Shown here in pieces: positions 49,275 through 58,111 of a stretch of 64,000 nucleotides of DNA (positions within the stretch are counted from its first letter, which is position 1; each line of letters begins with the position of its first letter). This DNA comes from Lawsonibacter asaccharolyticus. GTDB lineage: Bacteria; Bacillota; Clostridia; Oscillospirales; Oscillospiraceae. Under the pieces are notes generated by a model. That model was given only the letters and a program-made list of their open reading frames with translations. It was not told the DNA's origin and made no database searches. The position numbers and the translations under genes were made by a program. The DNA lies in contig BFBT01000002.1 in the NCBI GenBank assembly GCA_003112755.1, positions 248,001 to 312,000 of the forward strand, in the 5' to 3' direction.

Positions 49275-49290
49275 ATCTTTTCTTCACTTA

Positions 49291-49321
49291 TATTATATGC
49301 ACTTCGCGCTTTTTATATTTT
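49291..49321 (-). promoter_or_regulatory. Element-type promoter
   Basis: AAAATAT, 15 bases, CATATAATA on the minus strand; drives the 49120-47764 unit across the mini-element. Confidence 0.7.
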
Positions 49322-49351
49322 TATAGCACAATTCTGCGTTGTGCTCAGCAA

Positions 49352-49444
49352 TTATGCGCCATATAGGGCTTCCGGAGGAAGCCGATGCGGCGAGTGCCGT
49401 CGGTAAGAAGAAATCCCTCAAGCCATTTTCTTTGTTAAAAAGAC
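49352..49444 (-). repeat. Dispersed element, copy 20 (long form)
   Basis: Minus strand: GTCTTTTTAACAAAGAAAAT ... GGCTTCC(TCC)GGAAGCC ... TATATGGCGCATAATTGC. The hairpin variant still pairs. Confidence 0.8.
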
Positions 49445-49446
49445 AA

Positions 49447-49480
49447 AACAGCGGAGGTCCGAATCTCCCTCCGCTGTTCT
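49447..49480. terminator. Terminator of the cell-wall hydrolase gene
   Basis: AACAGCGGAGG ... CCTCCGCTGTT; on the minus strand followed by TTGTCTTTTT. Confidence 0.8.
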
Positions 49481-49492
49481 TTCATGTTTGTG

Positions 49493-52400
49493 TTAAATCA
49501 GGATCTCGTCCAAATAGACGAAACCGCGAATTCTGGAATCGTTGAAACTGATGCCGTTCTGTCCAAGGCTGCCCCACCAGGTGCCGCTACCGGCCTCACT
49601 GATGTAGAATCGCTTATTGACATAGTCAACCGCCTCTACATAGGCGACATGTCCATAGCTACTGCTACTGTCCATGCTGACTAGGGAGTTAGGCTTGGGC
49701 GTTGTCCCAGTACCAAAGATGCCTGCTACTCTGGCATTGTAATAAATCTCGCCGCCGTTGCCCCGGTTGGACTGTTTGAACTGAGCAACCGTTACCCGCC
49801 CGGGGTAGAAGGTCATCACATACTGCAATCCGCGGCCACGCGCCCACCAGGTACACTGGAGTGGGGTCAGTGTGTTCATCGGCTGACACAGGTACGGCAT
49901 CTTGCCTGCTGGGTTGAAATCGCTGGGTGAATAGGGGTTGTGCTTTTGGCTGTTCGGCTGAAGCCCAACCACCAGGTTTAGCTCCTCGCGCAGCTGTTTC
50001 AGGGCCTCCTTGTTGATGGTACCATCTGCATTATTCAGGTTCTGTCCAAGGCTTCCAGCGCCATAGACCCAACTGGGCTGATAGAATATAGTTGAGGGAT
50101 CCACATTCGCACCGTCGATAGTCACCGATAAGTACAGGCTAGCAGTGCCATCATGGTTCTTTCCGGTCTTGCCGATCAGGTCGCCGGACGAGACAGTGGA
50201 TCCGGTAGAAACACTGACTTCTTTCAGGTTACCATAGGTGACCTGCATAACCTTCCCATCAGGCAAGTTGACCTCCTGGACTACATACTTACCCTTGGAG
50301 GACGAGCCGGTAGCGCCAACATCATCCACCTCGATGATCTTGCCATCGCCAACGGCCAAGACCGAGGTCCCCTCTCCCACCTGATATTCGATGTAGGTGC
50401 CGTTGTAAGCGTTCAGCGGTGGATAGTAGGAGCCTGTTGGTGAAATGATCCCATCAATGGTTGTCCCCGTACCGGGCACCAGCTGGATCGTGTTGCCATA
50501 ACCCATCGTGCCAAGGCCCTTGATCGCATTCTTCCCCACAAACAAGAATACACGGTGCTCATCCTTGGTCTCTTCCCTATAGGCATCCTCCACAGAGCCA
50601 AAGGGCAGCTGAGTGCTGAATGTGATCGACGAATAGACGAGGGCTTCCACATCCATGGAATTATATTGAGTCGCCACACGGAAGCAGTGGTCTAGGGTCG
50701 TATCAGGCGGGGCAAACAGCAGTTCATCCATGGCTTTGAAGAAATTGGCAATCAAGTTTGCCGCGCTCTCGCCAAGACTAATGAACCAGGCCCCAGTACT
50801 CTCCAGCCAGTTTCTGGCTGTCTCATCCTCGGTGCCCAGATGAGCCTGCATATTAACGGCATCCAGCAAGTCAAAATCCTCGATTTCATAGAGCCTCCAG
50901 TCAGACTCGATGTCGCCATTTCCGGGTTTAATTCCGTTGATGTTGACTTCACCGGTTCCAATGGTCGAGGTTGTAATACCGCCACGGATGTAGTTATACC
51001 AGACCTTATAGCCGACTTCATTCAGATGCAGACCGTCGCCGCTGTCATACTCAGGGTTTAGCTTGCCGTCCTGCTGGAGTACACTCCAAATATCTATGAT
51101 CTGGATGCCCTTCGAGTCGGCGACCTTTTGGATGCTCTGGTTGTTCTTCTTGATCCACTCGTTGCTGACGCTAGAGTCGTATTTCTCCTGCACAGGAGGC
51201 ATTGTCAGTACATAGATCTTGATGTTGTTGCCAGCCTTTTCGTAGATGGCGTCTATGAGCTTATTATACTTCTTGATGAAGTTGTCCTCATAGTCCAGAT
51301 GGTTATTGGTGCCGGCGCATATATAAGCAACTTCTTTACCGGCCCACCTGGATGCGTTGGAATCCTCTACCAATTCTCGGATCTGGTCTGTGCTGGCTGA
51401 TTTTTGAGCGAGAACCATGGCACCACTTGAAGACAGCTTGTTCGTGTTATTGAGGCCAACTGTCAGCGAGTCACCGATAAACACAGTCTTAGACAGATCA
51501 AAGCTAATACCCTGCCCGCTGATTGTACTCGGGTCAGCGCCATCCAACTTAGCCGCCAGCGCACGGATCTCATCTGGGTCCAAAGCGGGGCGGTCCCAGA
51601 TATCTTTTGGGCTTGGCGTATTGGTATATGCCAGATTATAGTAGTGGACGCCGTTGGTCATGAATATCTTTGTTCCCTGATTTGGGTTCTGCGACTGGAA
51701 CAAGACATTCGACGGCAAGGCAAACTGCCCGGTCATACACTGGATAGCACTGGCGATCTCACTTTCAGTTGGATTTGCCTTAGCCCAAGACCCATTTGAA
51801 TAACATGCATACTGGCCTGGGGCTGTCAGCACTTCCCAATAGGTATCAGGAAAAGTATTATCGCCCTTGACACGGTTTACAAATACTGCGCCGACCAGAA
51901 GCTCATCTAGCTTGCCAAGTGTACTTCCATTGTGTGCCTCTGCTGCGATACATTTGGCCAGGATATACAGGTCAGAATTTGAGTCCTGCATATCTCCCAT
52001 ATCGACCATTCCCATGGCTGTCAGGTTGCTGCCAGAGTAGGGCTTCAAGAAACCAAGCTGGAGCAGGAATTCTAGGTTGTCGGCATACTGCTGAGCTTCC
52101 TTATTCTCAGCCTCATTGGCAGTGCCATCAAGCTGACTCTGCACGGCCTTCAATCCAGACCGCAGGAAGAAATCGCGGTCATTCATGTAGTTGTTGGGCG
52201 CGTAGGTGACATAGTTGTCTGCATACTGCTGTAAATAGGCAAATCCCCAAGGAGAATCAGTCTCCTCCACCTTGGGCGTCTGCACGATCATTTCACCCTC
52301 GCGTGTAGCGGTCAGCTGCACATTATCGCTGCAGGCGCCAGAGACCTTGATGGTTTTCACAGCCTCACGGTGGTCACTGACAGCTGTCGTATTGGACTGC

Positions 52401-54043
52401 AGAGGAGTCCGGGTCTCCACACACCCATCTTCACCGGCCGGGGTGATCGTATAATGGATATTGCCAGAGAAGGTGGCCGCATGGTTGATTACGGCAATGT
52501 TCAGAGGATATAGGGCGGTTCCGTGGTTTGCAAAAACATCCAGGTCACTGCTAAACTCCAGACGAGAGATTTCAATATCCTTTGCGCCTTCTACCTTCAT
52601 GTCAATGTGCTCATTTGCGAACTCCCGGTTGATGGTGGCCTCATTGTCCTTGTTGGGCTCTTTGGCATTGTCCCAATTCGTGGTATCAGAGAGAATCGCC
52701 TTGATATTGGTAGGCAGGGCATATGTGTACTTATACTCCACTGTACCATCTTTGTTGCCGGTCGGGAGAGTGTCAATGTGATCCTGGACAGATTCTTCCA
52801 GCGTATTCTGGGATTTGTCAGCCGGCACCGGGAAGGACTTGACCTCATAATGGCTCCAATCCGACCAGTCCGACCACTCGCCTCCATCTTCAGTCTCGAT
52901 CCAATGCCGGGAAGCCCGGTCAATATCGGCATCGACATCCGTGTAGGTACAGGTGATATACTGGATTTTTTGATGGGGCTCATACTGAAGAACCGAGCCA
53001 AAACCATAGTCCCACAGACCAGGTTCTGTACTGCCAGAGCCGCCAGAACCGTCGATAACATTCCGTTCTGTCAACGAATAATAAGGAGCAGTGCCGTCGC
53101 CGGGACCATGCTCGGTGGGAGTCTGTGACTTGGCAATCAAGGAAGGTGTCTCGTCATTGATACCGTCAATATCAGCGACATCCAGCTGCGACCGATCTGT
53201 AACAATCTTGTCAAAATCCTTCACCAGACTGTCCTCGGGCTTGTCGAAATTATCTTCATACATGGGAGACTTATCACCGGAGGCATAGCCGGTCGGAAGC
53301 AGCGAGGTATAGGCAATCATTTCATTGCCTTCTTTATTCTCAACCGTCAGATTCTTACCGAAGACAGGCTTGATGACTTGTTCCGGATAATAAAGCACAT
53401 TTCCATGCAGAGTTTCGTCCACCATGCGGATAAAATCGTCTGACAGATAGAAATAGTTCTCTCCATCATAGTAGTCACGGAGAGCAGAGAAGTCAGCCGT
53501 TTCATCCTCATCCGCAAATTCATACAGCTTGTCGTTGTACTCCTTTGTGAACGACTGGGTGGACAGGTATTTGTAATAGGCGTCTACCACAGCCTGCGGT
53601 TCTGTTTGAGCCAGAGCCGTCACAGCCTTCGTGTTTTCGTCGATGAGGGTAGGGTTCATCACTGCTGGGTTAAAGTCGTTCACCTGCCCAGATCCACGCT
53701 CACCATAGATAACATCTGCGATAACTACAAGCACAATGACAATGACCAGCAGGATCAAAACAAATGGCCAGGCAACCACGAGGAGTTTGACGATCAAGCT
53801 AATCAGAGTCTTAATTACGGTAACAGCCGTTTTGACAGCAGCCTTTACAGCTGCCTTTACGACCTTTGCCGTAGCCTTAGCTACCTTCTTTGCGCCCTTT
53901 TTGACTGCCTTGCCAACTTTTTTCCCTACTTTATTGGCAACCTCCTTTGCACCCTTTTCGGCTTTTTCTTTAATTTTACCAGTCACCTGGTCAGACGCCT
54001 GTTGGGAAACATCCCCCATATTATTGAGGCCGTTGTCAGCCAT
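49493..54043 (-). CDS. Giant conjugation-type cell-wall hydrolase, 1516 aa
   Basis: Starts at ATG 54043 (AAGGAGGTAATGCC). The N-terminus is a Lys/Ala helix like histone H1 (KKVGKAVKKGAKKVAKATAK), then a membrane segment (about 85-112). The outer part carries four wall-active modules: a SleB-like hydrolase (about 694-790, AKCIAAEAHNGS), an SGNH/GDSL hydrolase (about 850-1020, FIGDSLTVG), a degenerate M23-like beta domain (about 1217-1317) and a C-terminal CHAP amidase (about 1395-1516, QCTWWARG, GHVAYVEAV). Gram-positive conjugation systems use one membrane-anchored hydrolase with two modules (VirB1-like); four is unusual. Likely opens peptidoglycan for the transfer channel. Confidence 0.88.
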   Translation of the reverse strand: MADNGLNNMGDVSQQASDQVTGKIKEKAEKGAKEVANKVGKKVGKAVKKGAKKVAKATAKVVKAAVKAAVKTAVTVIKTLISLIVKLLVVAWPFVLILLVIVIVLVVIADVIYGERGSGQVNDFNPAVMNPTLIDENTKAVTALAQTEPQAVVDAYYKYLSTQSFTKEYNDKLYEFADEDETADFSALRDYYDGENYFYLSDDFIRMVDETLHGNVLYYPEQVIKPVFGKNLTVENKEGNEMIAYTSLLPTGYASGDKSPMYEDNFDKPEDSLVKDFDKIVTDRSQLDVADIDGINDETPSLIAKSQTPTEHGPGDGTAPYYSLTERNVIDGSGGSGSTEPGLWDYGFGSVLQYEPHQKIQYITCTYTDVDADIDRASRHWIETEDGGEWSDWSDWSHYEVKSFPVPADKSQNTLEESVQDHIDTLPTGNKDGTVEYKYTYALPTNIKAILSDTTNWDNAKEPNKDNEATINREFANEHIDMKVEGAKDIEISRLEFSSDLDVFANHGTALYPLNIAVINHAATFSGNIHYTITPAGEDGCVETRTPLQSNTTAVSDHREAVKTIKVSGACSDNVQLTATREGEMIVQTPKVEETDSPWGFAYLQQYADNYVTYAPNNYMNDRDFFLRSGLKAVQSQLDGTANEAENKEAQQYADNLEFLLQLGFLKPYSGSNLTAMGMVDMGDMQDSNSDLYILAKCIAAEAHNGSTLGKLDELLVGAVFVNRVKGDNTFPDTYWEVLTAPGQYACYSNGSWAKANPTESEIASAIQCMTGQFALPSNVLFQSQNPNQGTKIFMTNGVHYYNLAYTNTPSPKDIWDRPALDPDEIRALAAKLDGADPSTISGQGISFDLSKTVFIGDSLTVGLNNTNKLSSSGAMVLAQKSASTDQIRELVEDSNASRWAGKEVAYICAGTNNHLDYEDNFIKKYNKLIDAIYEKAGNNIKIYVLTMPPVQEKYDSSVSNEWIKKNNQSIQKVADSKGIQIIDIWSVLQQDGKLNPEYDSGDGLHLNEVGYKVWYNYIRGGITTSTIGTGEVNINGIKPGNGDIESDWRLYEIEDFDLLDAVNMQAHLGTEDETARNWLESTGAWFISLGESAANLIANFFKAMDELLFAPPDTTLDHCFRVATQYNSMDVEALVYSSITFSTQLPFGSVEDAYREETKDEHRVFLFVGKNAIKGLGTMGYGNTIQLVPGTGTTIDGIISPTGSYYPPLNAYNGTYIEYQVGEGTSVLAVGDGKIIEVDDVGATGSSSKGKYVVQEVNLPDGKVMQVTYGNLKEVSVSTGSTVSSGDLIGKTGKNHDGTASLYLSVTIDGANVDPSTIFYQPSWVYGAGSLGQNLNNADGTINKEALKQLREELNLVVGLQPNSQKHNPYSPSDFNPAGKMPYLCQPMNTLTPLQCTWWARGRGLQYVMTFYPGRVTVAQFKQSNRGNGGEIYYNARVAGIFGTGTTPKPNSLVSMDSSSSYGHVAYVEAVDYVNKRFYISEAGSGTWWGSLGQNGISFNDSRIRGFVYLDEILI

Positions 54044-54204
54044 AATGGCATTACCTCCTTCTTGAAAAATCTGAGAAAGGACAGCTCTTCCAGTAAGTCT
54101 TTTGACTTCGCAATGTGTCCTGCGTGAACGGCCCAGCCCAGTAAAGGACCTGAGCTTGCTAAGGGTTCTACCCCACAATAGAGCTTGCAAAACAACTATG
54201 TGGC

Positions 54205-54350
54205 GAGCAATACAAACTTAGACTCGGGGCACCCACTGCGTACAGCTGCCCAAGAGAGTGGATGTTCATGGTTGATACGATAGCCCCAGGTACTGCAAAC
54301 ATATTCGTAGGTCTCGCGGTGGCAGTTTGATTTGAGAACAGGACAGGGGC
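54205..54350 (-). pseudogene. Zinc-ribbon-like fragment in the hydrolase leader
   Basis: A frame without a start reads CPVLKSNCHRETYEYVC, then GYRINHEHPLSWAAVRSGCP and ends LLAT at a TAG. Its Cys spacing looks like a decayed zinc ribbon. It lies within the 335-nt leader between the 54378 promoter and the hydrolase start. Confidence 0.3.
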
Positions 54351-54377
54351 TCTGTCACCACGCGCCTTTATAGAGAT

Positions 54378-54407
54378 GATATTATGCAAATCTACCGAAG
54401 CCTATTA
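54378..54407 (-). promoter_or_regulatory. Element-type promoter of the hydrolase gene
   Basis: AATAGG, 14 bases, CATAATATC on the minus strand; a weak copy. Confidence 0.45.
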
Positions 54408-54458
54408 CCCATGAGCATTTCCAACCGCCATACGACTTGATATGCAACCTGGCCGGGA

Positions 54459-54542
54459 ATCTTTTTTTACAAAGAAATATGGCGGAGAAATCTTCTCTTG
54501 CCAATAAGCCACCCTACTCTGCATACGGTCCGTGAGACCTGC
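54459..54542 (+). repeat. Dispersed element, copy 21 (short form)
   Basis: ATCTTTTTTTACAAAGAAAT ... CATACGGTCCGTGAGACCTGC. Points away from the hydrolase promoter. Confidence 0.85.
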
Positions 54543-54602
54543 TAATCCCAACCGTTGTGCAAAACAAAGAGCCGCGCAAATTGTTTGGCACGATCAGGGA
54601 TA

Positions 54603-54682
54603 CTTCACGGACCATAGGCGACGCATCCACGACAACCAGAGGGGAGACAAAGTCCACGCCGGCCTTTCTTCGATAGAAAAGA
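54603..54682 (-). repeat. Dispersed element, copy 22 (short form)
   Basis: Minus strand: ATCTTTTCTATCGAAGAAAG ... CCTATGGTCCGTGAAG. Faces copy 21 across 60 bp. Confidence 0.8.
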
Positions 54683-54706
54683 TTCATATCCTTCTCAGCA
54701 AGACAA

Positions 54707-54752
54707 CGAAAAAGAAATCCCCGCCGCCAGGCCAAAGCCCGGAGACGGGGCG
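54707..54752 (-). terminator. Terminator of the 54766 gene
   Basis: Minus strand: CCCCGTCTCCGGGC ... GGCGGCGGGG then ATTTCTTTTTC. Confidence 0.65.
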
Positions 54753-54765
54753 TAAAAGATATGTC

Positions 54766-55794
54766 TTAGGACCCGGATAGCAGAGACGCACGAACGGCGA
54801 CCAGTGATCCAGTATGAGTGGCCTCATCCAGCTCAGCCATATGCCGGGCCGTTTCCTCATCGTACCCCTGCCCGACAGGCGCCGCCTGATAGGGCACATA
54901 CTTCAGAAACCGGGCATTCTCCAGGCCCGCCCGAACTTGATCGTCGGTGATGAGCCGGAAATTGGTCTTTTCGGTACGCCGGTAGAACAGCTCAGCTGCC
55001 TCCAAGGCATCCTTGTCGTTTTCGACCAGGAGCAGGACCACCGGCTCATCCAGGAAGTATTTGCCCCAGCTCTTGGGTTTGGAGACAAAATGGACGACCT
55101 TCTTATCCAACTTATCCCGCCAAGTCACCGGAAGGTCAAAATTGCGGATCGTCTCCAGCAGGAACGAATGGTTCTGGCCGTTGGTATCCTCGATTTCAAA
55201 GGCTCCGGAAAAGCGAATCTCCCGGTGCCCGAAAGCCACATCGAAGGCCGGTTTGAAGTAGCGCAGGGACGGACCTTGCACCTTGGCCAGGGACAGAAAA
55301 AACTCGACGGTAGTCAGGTACTTCAGCACCAGCTCGGAGCTGCGGTTTGCGTCCGTGGTGAACCAGGAGAGCGAGTCGCTGCTACTGAAATGATTCAGCA
55401 GGCACAGGGCGCCAAAGTCCATACAATAGACCAGGAAGGCATCCTCAGCCGGCTCAAACTCAGGTGAGGCCGTCTCCGCCAGATAGAAGCAGTTGACCTG
55501 CCGGTTCTCCAGCATCAGGGACAGGTCGTCGTCCAGGGTCGAGGGGTCGATCCCCTTGATCTCCAGCAGTCGGACCAGCTGCTCCCGGGTGGCAAAGACA
55601 AACTGAGAAAGTATCTTTAGGACCTCCAGAGTCACCTGTCGGTTCTGCTCCGGCAGCTGCACGAAGCCCTTGATCAGGGTGTATTCGGGCATCGTCTTTG
55701 GCTGACTGGACTCATGATGGAACACCTGCTGGTAGAAGGGCGCAATGCGTAGATTCTTGCCGTCAGCGCGTGTCACATAGGGCATTTCACTCAT
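54766..55794 (-). CDS. Replication-relaxation-like protein, 342 aa
   Basis: An N-terminal winged-helix region (about 55-100, FVFATREQLVRLLEIKGID) is followed by a strand-rich region with DFGALCLLNH and a C-terminal alpha/beta domain (VHFVSKPKSWGKYFLDEPV, LLLVENDKDALEAAELFY). This is the layout of the Replic_Relax family found beside conjugation genes on plasmids, but key residues are not conserved enough to be certain. AAGGAGTGTG precedes ATG. Confidence 0.55.
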   Translation of the reverse strand: MSEMPYVTRADGKNLRIAPFYQQVFHHESSQPKTMPEYTLIKGFVQLPEQNRQVTLEVLKILSQFVFATREQLVRLLEIKGIDPSTLDDDLSLMLENRQVNCFYLAETASPEFEPAEDAFLVYCMDFGALCLLNHFSSSDSLSWFTTDANRSSELVLKYLTTVEFFLSLAKVQGPSLRYFKPAFDVAFGHREIRFSGAFEIEDTNGQNHSFLLETIRNFDLPVTWRDKLDKKVVHFVSKPKSWGKYFLDEPVVLLLVENDKDALEAAELFYRRTEKTNFRLITDDQVRAGLENARFLKYVPYQAAPVGQGYDEETARHMAELDEATHTGSLVAVRASLLSGS

Positions 55795-55867
55795 TTTAAG
55801 TCACACTCCTTACAAAATGTATATCCAAAATTGGCAACCACCAGAGAAAATCCGGTGCTATGACCTC

Positions 55868-55897
55868 TATACTATGCAAATCGCCAGTACTCTATTC
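55868..55897 (-). promoter_or_regulatory. Element-type promoter
   Basis: AATAGA, 14 bases, CATAGTATA on the minus strand, 70 bp before the 54766-55794 gene. Confidence 0.5.
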
Positions 55898-55901
55898 GCA
55901 C

Positions 55902-55930
55902 AAAAAGGGCCTCCCTTTAGGGAGGCCCTG
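55902..55930 (-). terminator. Terminator of the S1 gene
   Basis: Minus strand: CAGGGCCTCCC TAAA GGGAGGCCCTTTTTG. Confidence 0.85.
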
Positions 55931-55941
55931 CCGTACTGATG

Positions 55942-56763
55942 TTAGGACACGCGGATGATCCGGCCGCGGATGCGGGGAGGATCAGTGGGCCGCTTGCCGG
56001 GGGTGACACTCTCGATCTTGATGGAGACGCGGGAGTTCTCTTCGATCTCCAGGTCGCGGGGCATAGGGCACAGGGCATCGATACCCAGCTGCAAGTTAAC
56101 GAATACACCAGTGCTCTGGCCAAAATTGGCGATCCGGACGACATTGCCCAGCACGATCGTGTCAGGCTCAAAATCGAAGGCCAAAGGCTCGGTGCGGTGC
56201 TGCTTGTTCACGGCCTCCCAGAAGATATAGCCGTCAGAGGCGGAAATCTCCTTGCAACGGACCTCCAGGCGGTCGCCCATCTTCATGTACTCGCGGATGT
56301 CGCTGTGGTCAGTGGTGAAATCACTGTTGCGGATATGGCCGGTCACACCGCCCACCTCCACATAGCCGCCATAACGACTGAAACCAACAATCTCGCCCTC
56401 GTAGATGCGGCCAGACTGCAGACCCTGAAGCATGCTGGTCTTCAGCAGCTCCTGCGCCCGCTTCCTGGAGCAGGTCAGCCAGCCCTTGTCCTCGTCGATA
56501 CCGCAGATCACGAAGGGGATCCGCCGGCCCATCAGGTTCATCAGCCGCAGGTTGGGGTTGTCGCAGTCGGCCTCAGGGGCATAGATCACGCATCTCTCGC
56601 CGCCAGCCTTGATGCCCATATCCAGGTTCTTGACCAGCATCAGGATCATGTAGCCCATCCCTTCCTCGGTCCGGGCCAGCCGCTCTACAGTGCCCCAGCA
56701 GATCGCCTCATCTGCCATCAGCTTCTCTAAGGCAATGCGGTCAGTATCAAAAATCTTATCCAT
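55942..56763 (-). CDS. S1-domain RNA-binding protein, 273 aa
   Basis: Two or three S1-type beta barrels: about 35-100 (degenerate), 118-185 (YEGEIVGFSRYGGYVEVGGV) and 200-270 (GNVVRIANFGQSTGVFVNLQ). No catalytic domain. Such proteins bind single-stranded RNA and may affect ribosomes or mRNA. GAAAGGAAT precedes ATG. Could bind the element's own RNAs (inference). Confidence 0.8.
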   Translation of the reverse strand: MDKIFDTDRIALEKLMADEAICWGTVERLARTEEGMGYMILMLVKNLDMGIKAGGERCVIYAPEADCDNPNLRLMNLMGRRIPFVICGIDEDKGWLTCSRKRAQELLKTSMLQGLQSGRIYEGEIVGFSRYGGYVEVGGVTGHIRNSDFTTDHSDIREYMKMGDRLEVRCKEISASDGYIFWEAVNKQHRTEPLAFDFEPDTIVLGNVVRIANFGQSTGVFVNLQLGIDALCPMPRDLEIEENSRVSIKIESVTPGKRPTDPPRIRGRIIRVS

Positions 56764-56863
56764 TCCAAATCACTATTCCTTTCTTCGTTTAATTGTTAGC
56801 CTATATGTTTTGTTTGTCGGCCCTGAGGCGCCGCAAGGCAAACACATGCGCCTCATTCATCTG

Positions 56864-56893
56864 GATGTTATGCACTCCCGTTTATGCTAATTG
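56864..56893 (-). promoter_or_regulatory. Element-type promoter of the S1 gene
   Basis: AATTAG, 14 bases, CATAACATC on the minus strand; weak. Confidence 0.4.
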
Positions 56894-56931
56894 ACAAGGC
56901 AGAAAAAATACAGCTTCCGTACAAAATATGT

Positions 56932-56960
56932 GAATATCCGGCTGTGTTTTTTTGTATAAT
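56932..56960 (+). promoter_or_regulatory. Promoter of the 56992 gene
   Basis: GAATAT, 17 bases, TATAAT; equals the shared -35 with a TG instead of CA before TATAAT. Confidence 0.5.
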
Positions 56961-56991
56961 AGGAACTGACAAATTTGCATAGGAGGAGATC

Positions 56992-58095
56992 ATGGCAATG
57001 GAAGCGCAAGGCTACCAGGTGGAATATGAGGGGCGAATGTATTCCTCTCTGCGGGAATTTGCGGAGGAGCTCAATCTCAACTACCCGAAGGTGACAGCCT
57101 ATTTCAGGAAGGGAAAATCGCTGGAGGAGATCATCGAAAAATGCCAGTTTTCAACGGCCAGCAAAACACCTGGGCCACCCAGAGAGGGGCCGAAACGAAA
57201 ATTTGTGGAATTCAACGGAGTGCAGTATTCTTCCATCTATGCAGCGGCGGAAGCTCTGGGCATCTCCCCTGCCCGCGTGTATTCGGTGCGGGAGTCTCAA
57301 CAGTGCAGCGCAGAGGCAGCCATCGAGTATGTGCTGGAAAACTCGACGCCAGCCGGCGGCAGCGACACCCCATCTGCGGCCAAACCATGCGTCATCGAGG
57401 GGATCAGCTATCCAAGCCGGGAGGCGGCCCTGGCGGCATTCCGGCTCAAGCGAATAACCGTGTACTCCCGGATGAAGCGGGAGAATATCCCCTTTGAGGA
57501 AGCGGTGCTAAGAGGCCGGGATTCGGCCCTATACCGTAAACCGGCTGCCAGCAAACTCCCTCGGCTGGTCCTGATCCCCATGGAAGAAGAGCTCAAAAAG
57601 CCGGAGGTGCTGGCCGACCTGTACCGGTCTCTCTCCTACTATAACCGGCGGGTGGAGATCCTGATGGACGAACTGTCGGGTACGCCGGTGCTGTTTGTGG
57701 ATGGCCTGTCGTACATCTGCTACAACGAGGATGCCAGGGGCATCGAAATGTCCACGGCCTTCGATGAAAAAGCAAAAATGAGTCCTGCGGCTATCAACCT
57801 ATTTAACGAGAACAATATTGCGGTAAAGCTGTTCTTCAGCCGGACCCGCGGCCGGCTGATGCTCACGGCGTTTCAGTCGGCAAAATCGGATAACCAGAGA
57901 ATTGAGCCGCTGCTCAATGCATGGTTTTGCTATTCAACTATCCGGGACGAGCGGATGCGGAAATTCAACCCAGAGCAGGTGCTGTCCGTACCAGAGAAGA
58001 AACTGCCTGGCCTCCCTGTACAAGGCGACAGCGCCGGCAGTAAAATCCAGGTTCTGCCAGCCGCTTCTATAACAGAGAAGACGGAGGGTGTTTAG
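56992..58095 (+). CDS. Triple NUMOD-like helix-turn-helix protein, 367 aa
   Basis: Three repeats of about 45 residues: EYEGRMYSSLREFAEEL (11-55), FNGVQYSSIYAAAEALGIS (72-115) and IEGISYPSREAALAAFRL (134-176). Each has a short hairpin plus a DNA-binding helix pair like the NUMOD modules beside homing endonucleases, but no nuclease follows. The C-terminal 190 residues are mixed alpha/beta (LPRLVLIPMEEELKKPEV) and unknown. Ribosome site AGGAGGAG. Likely a DNA-binding regulator. Confidence 0.7.
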   Translation: MAMEAQGYQVEYEGRMYSSLREFAEELNLNYPKVTAYFRKGKSLEEIIEKCQFSTASKTPGPPREGPKRKFVEFNGVQYSSIYAAAEALGISPARVYSVRESQQCSAEAAIEYVLENSTPAGGSDTPSAAKPCVIEGISYPSREAALAAFRLKRITVYSRMKRENIPFEEAVLRGRDSALYRKPAASKLPRLVLIPMEEELKKPEVLADLYRSLSYYNRRVEILMDELSGTPVLFVDGLSYICYNEDARGIEMSTAFDEKAKMSPAAINLFNENNIAVKLFFSRTRGRLMLTAFQSAKSDNQRIEPLLNAWFCYSTIRDERMRKFNPEQVLSVPEKKLPGLPVQGDSAGSKIQVLPAASITEKTEGV

Positions 58096-58111
58096 CCGAC
58101 AGGGTCAGATG

